From assembly GCA_018900295.1 (NCBI GenBank), contig JAHIGH010000106.1, positions 1-12,569 of the forward strand: DNA of 12,569 nt. The letters are read 5' to 3'. The notes beneath the pieces were generated by a model. That model did no database searches. It was not told the origin of the DNA and worked only from the letters and a program-made list of their open reading frames with translations. The position numbers were made by a program, and so were the translations under genes. The DNA is from Patescibacteria group bacterium. GTDB lineage: Bacteria; Patescibacteriota; Microgenomatia; Levybacterales; UBA12049. Below are positions 12,565-12,569 of the stretch, piece after piece (position 1 is the first letter of the stretch; each line of letters opens with the position of its first letter).

Positions 12565-12569
12565 CGCAA

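Noticed and set aside
1..12569. Searched by eye for CRISPR arrays, tRNA genes and rRNA.
   Set aside because: No regularly spaced repeats, cloverleaf with a TTCRA arm, or rRNA-like conserved stretches were seen; the repeated DNA is confined to YD codons, the Pro/Thr linker and the 931-1051 repeats.

Overview
The window is AT-rich (about 25-45% GC in the stretches counted by eye) and uses the standard code, with TGA, TAA and TAG all acting as stops. Large Sec-exported surface proteins with Pro/Thr linkers and CARDB or DUF11-like modules, small single-domain enzymes, and the absence of biosynthetic genes suggest an uncultivated bacterium of the Candidate Phyla Radiation (Patescibacteria, Microgenomates-like). 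That placement is inference; no phylogenetic marker gene is present.

Layout. Positions 1-541 (minus strand) hold a complete MNT-type nucleotidyltransferase antitoxin. Its HEPN partner breaks off after 39 codons and is joined to a headless ABC-transporter ATPase fragment. Positions 542-1315 hold no intact gene, only short repeats, inverted repeats and coding-like scraps. Positions 1316-1857 (minus) encode a minimal zinc peptidase-like protein split by a one-base frameshift. From 2013 the plus strand carries a probable operon: a secreted DUF11-like protein, a 1718-residue secreted Rhs/YD-repeat protein ending in a GIY-YIG nuclease domain, and a cytosolic leucine-rich-repeat protein in the position of an immunity gene. 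A two-helix membrane protein follows. A remnant of an XRE-type regulator (minus) precedes a strong-looking promoter that drives a large secreted alpha/beta-hydrolase (lipase-like) gene, which is also split by a frameshift (9404-12335). A small membrane protein gene on the minus strand converges on its 3' end and may run off the window.

Interpretation. The centre is best read as a polymorphic-toxin locus: a Sec-exported Rhs shell carrying a nuclease tip, its probable cytosolic antidote, and neighbouring exported proteins. A cell living attached to other cells could use these against hosts or rivals. The toxin tip and LRR gene are more AT-rich than the Rhs body, which fits an exchangeable cassette. 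The flanks look worn or imperfectly assembled: a truncated HEPN, a decapitated ABC ATPase, an XRE remnant and two frameshifted enzymes. Real gene decay and assembly error cannot be separated from the sequence alone.
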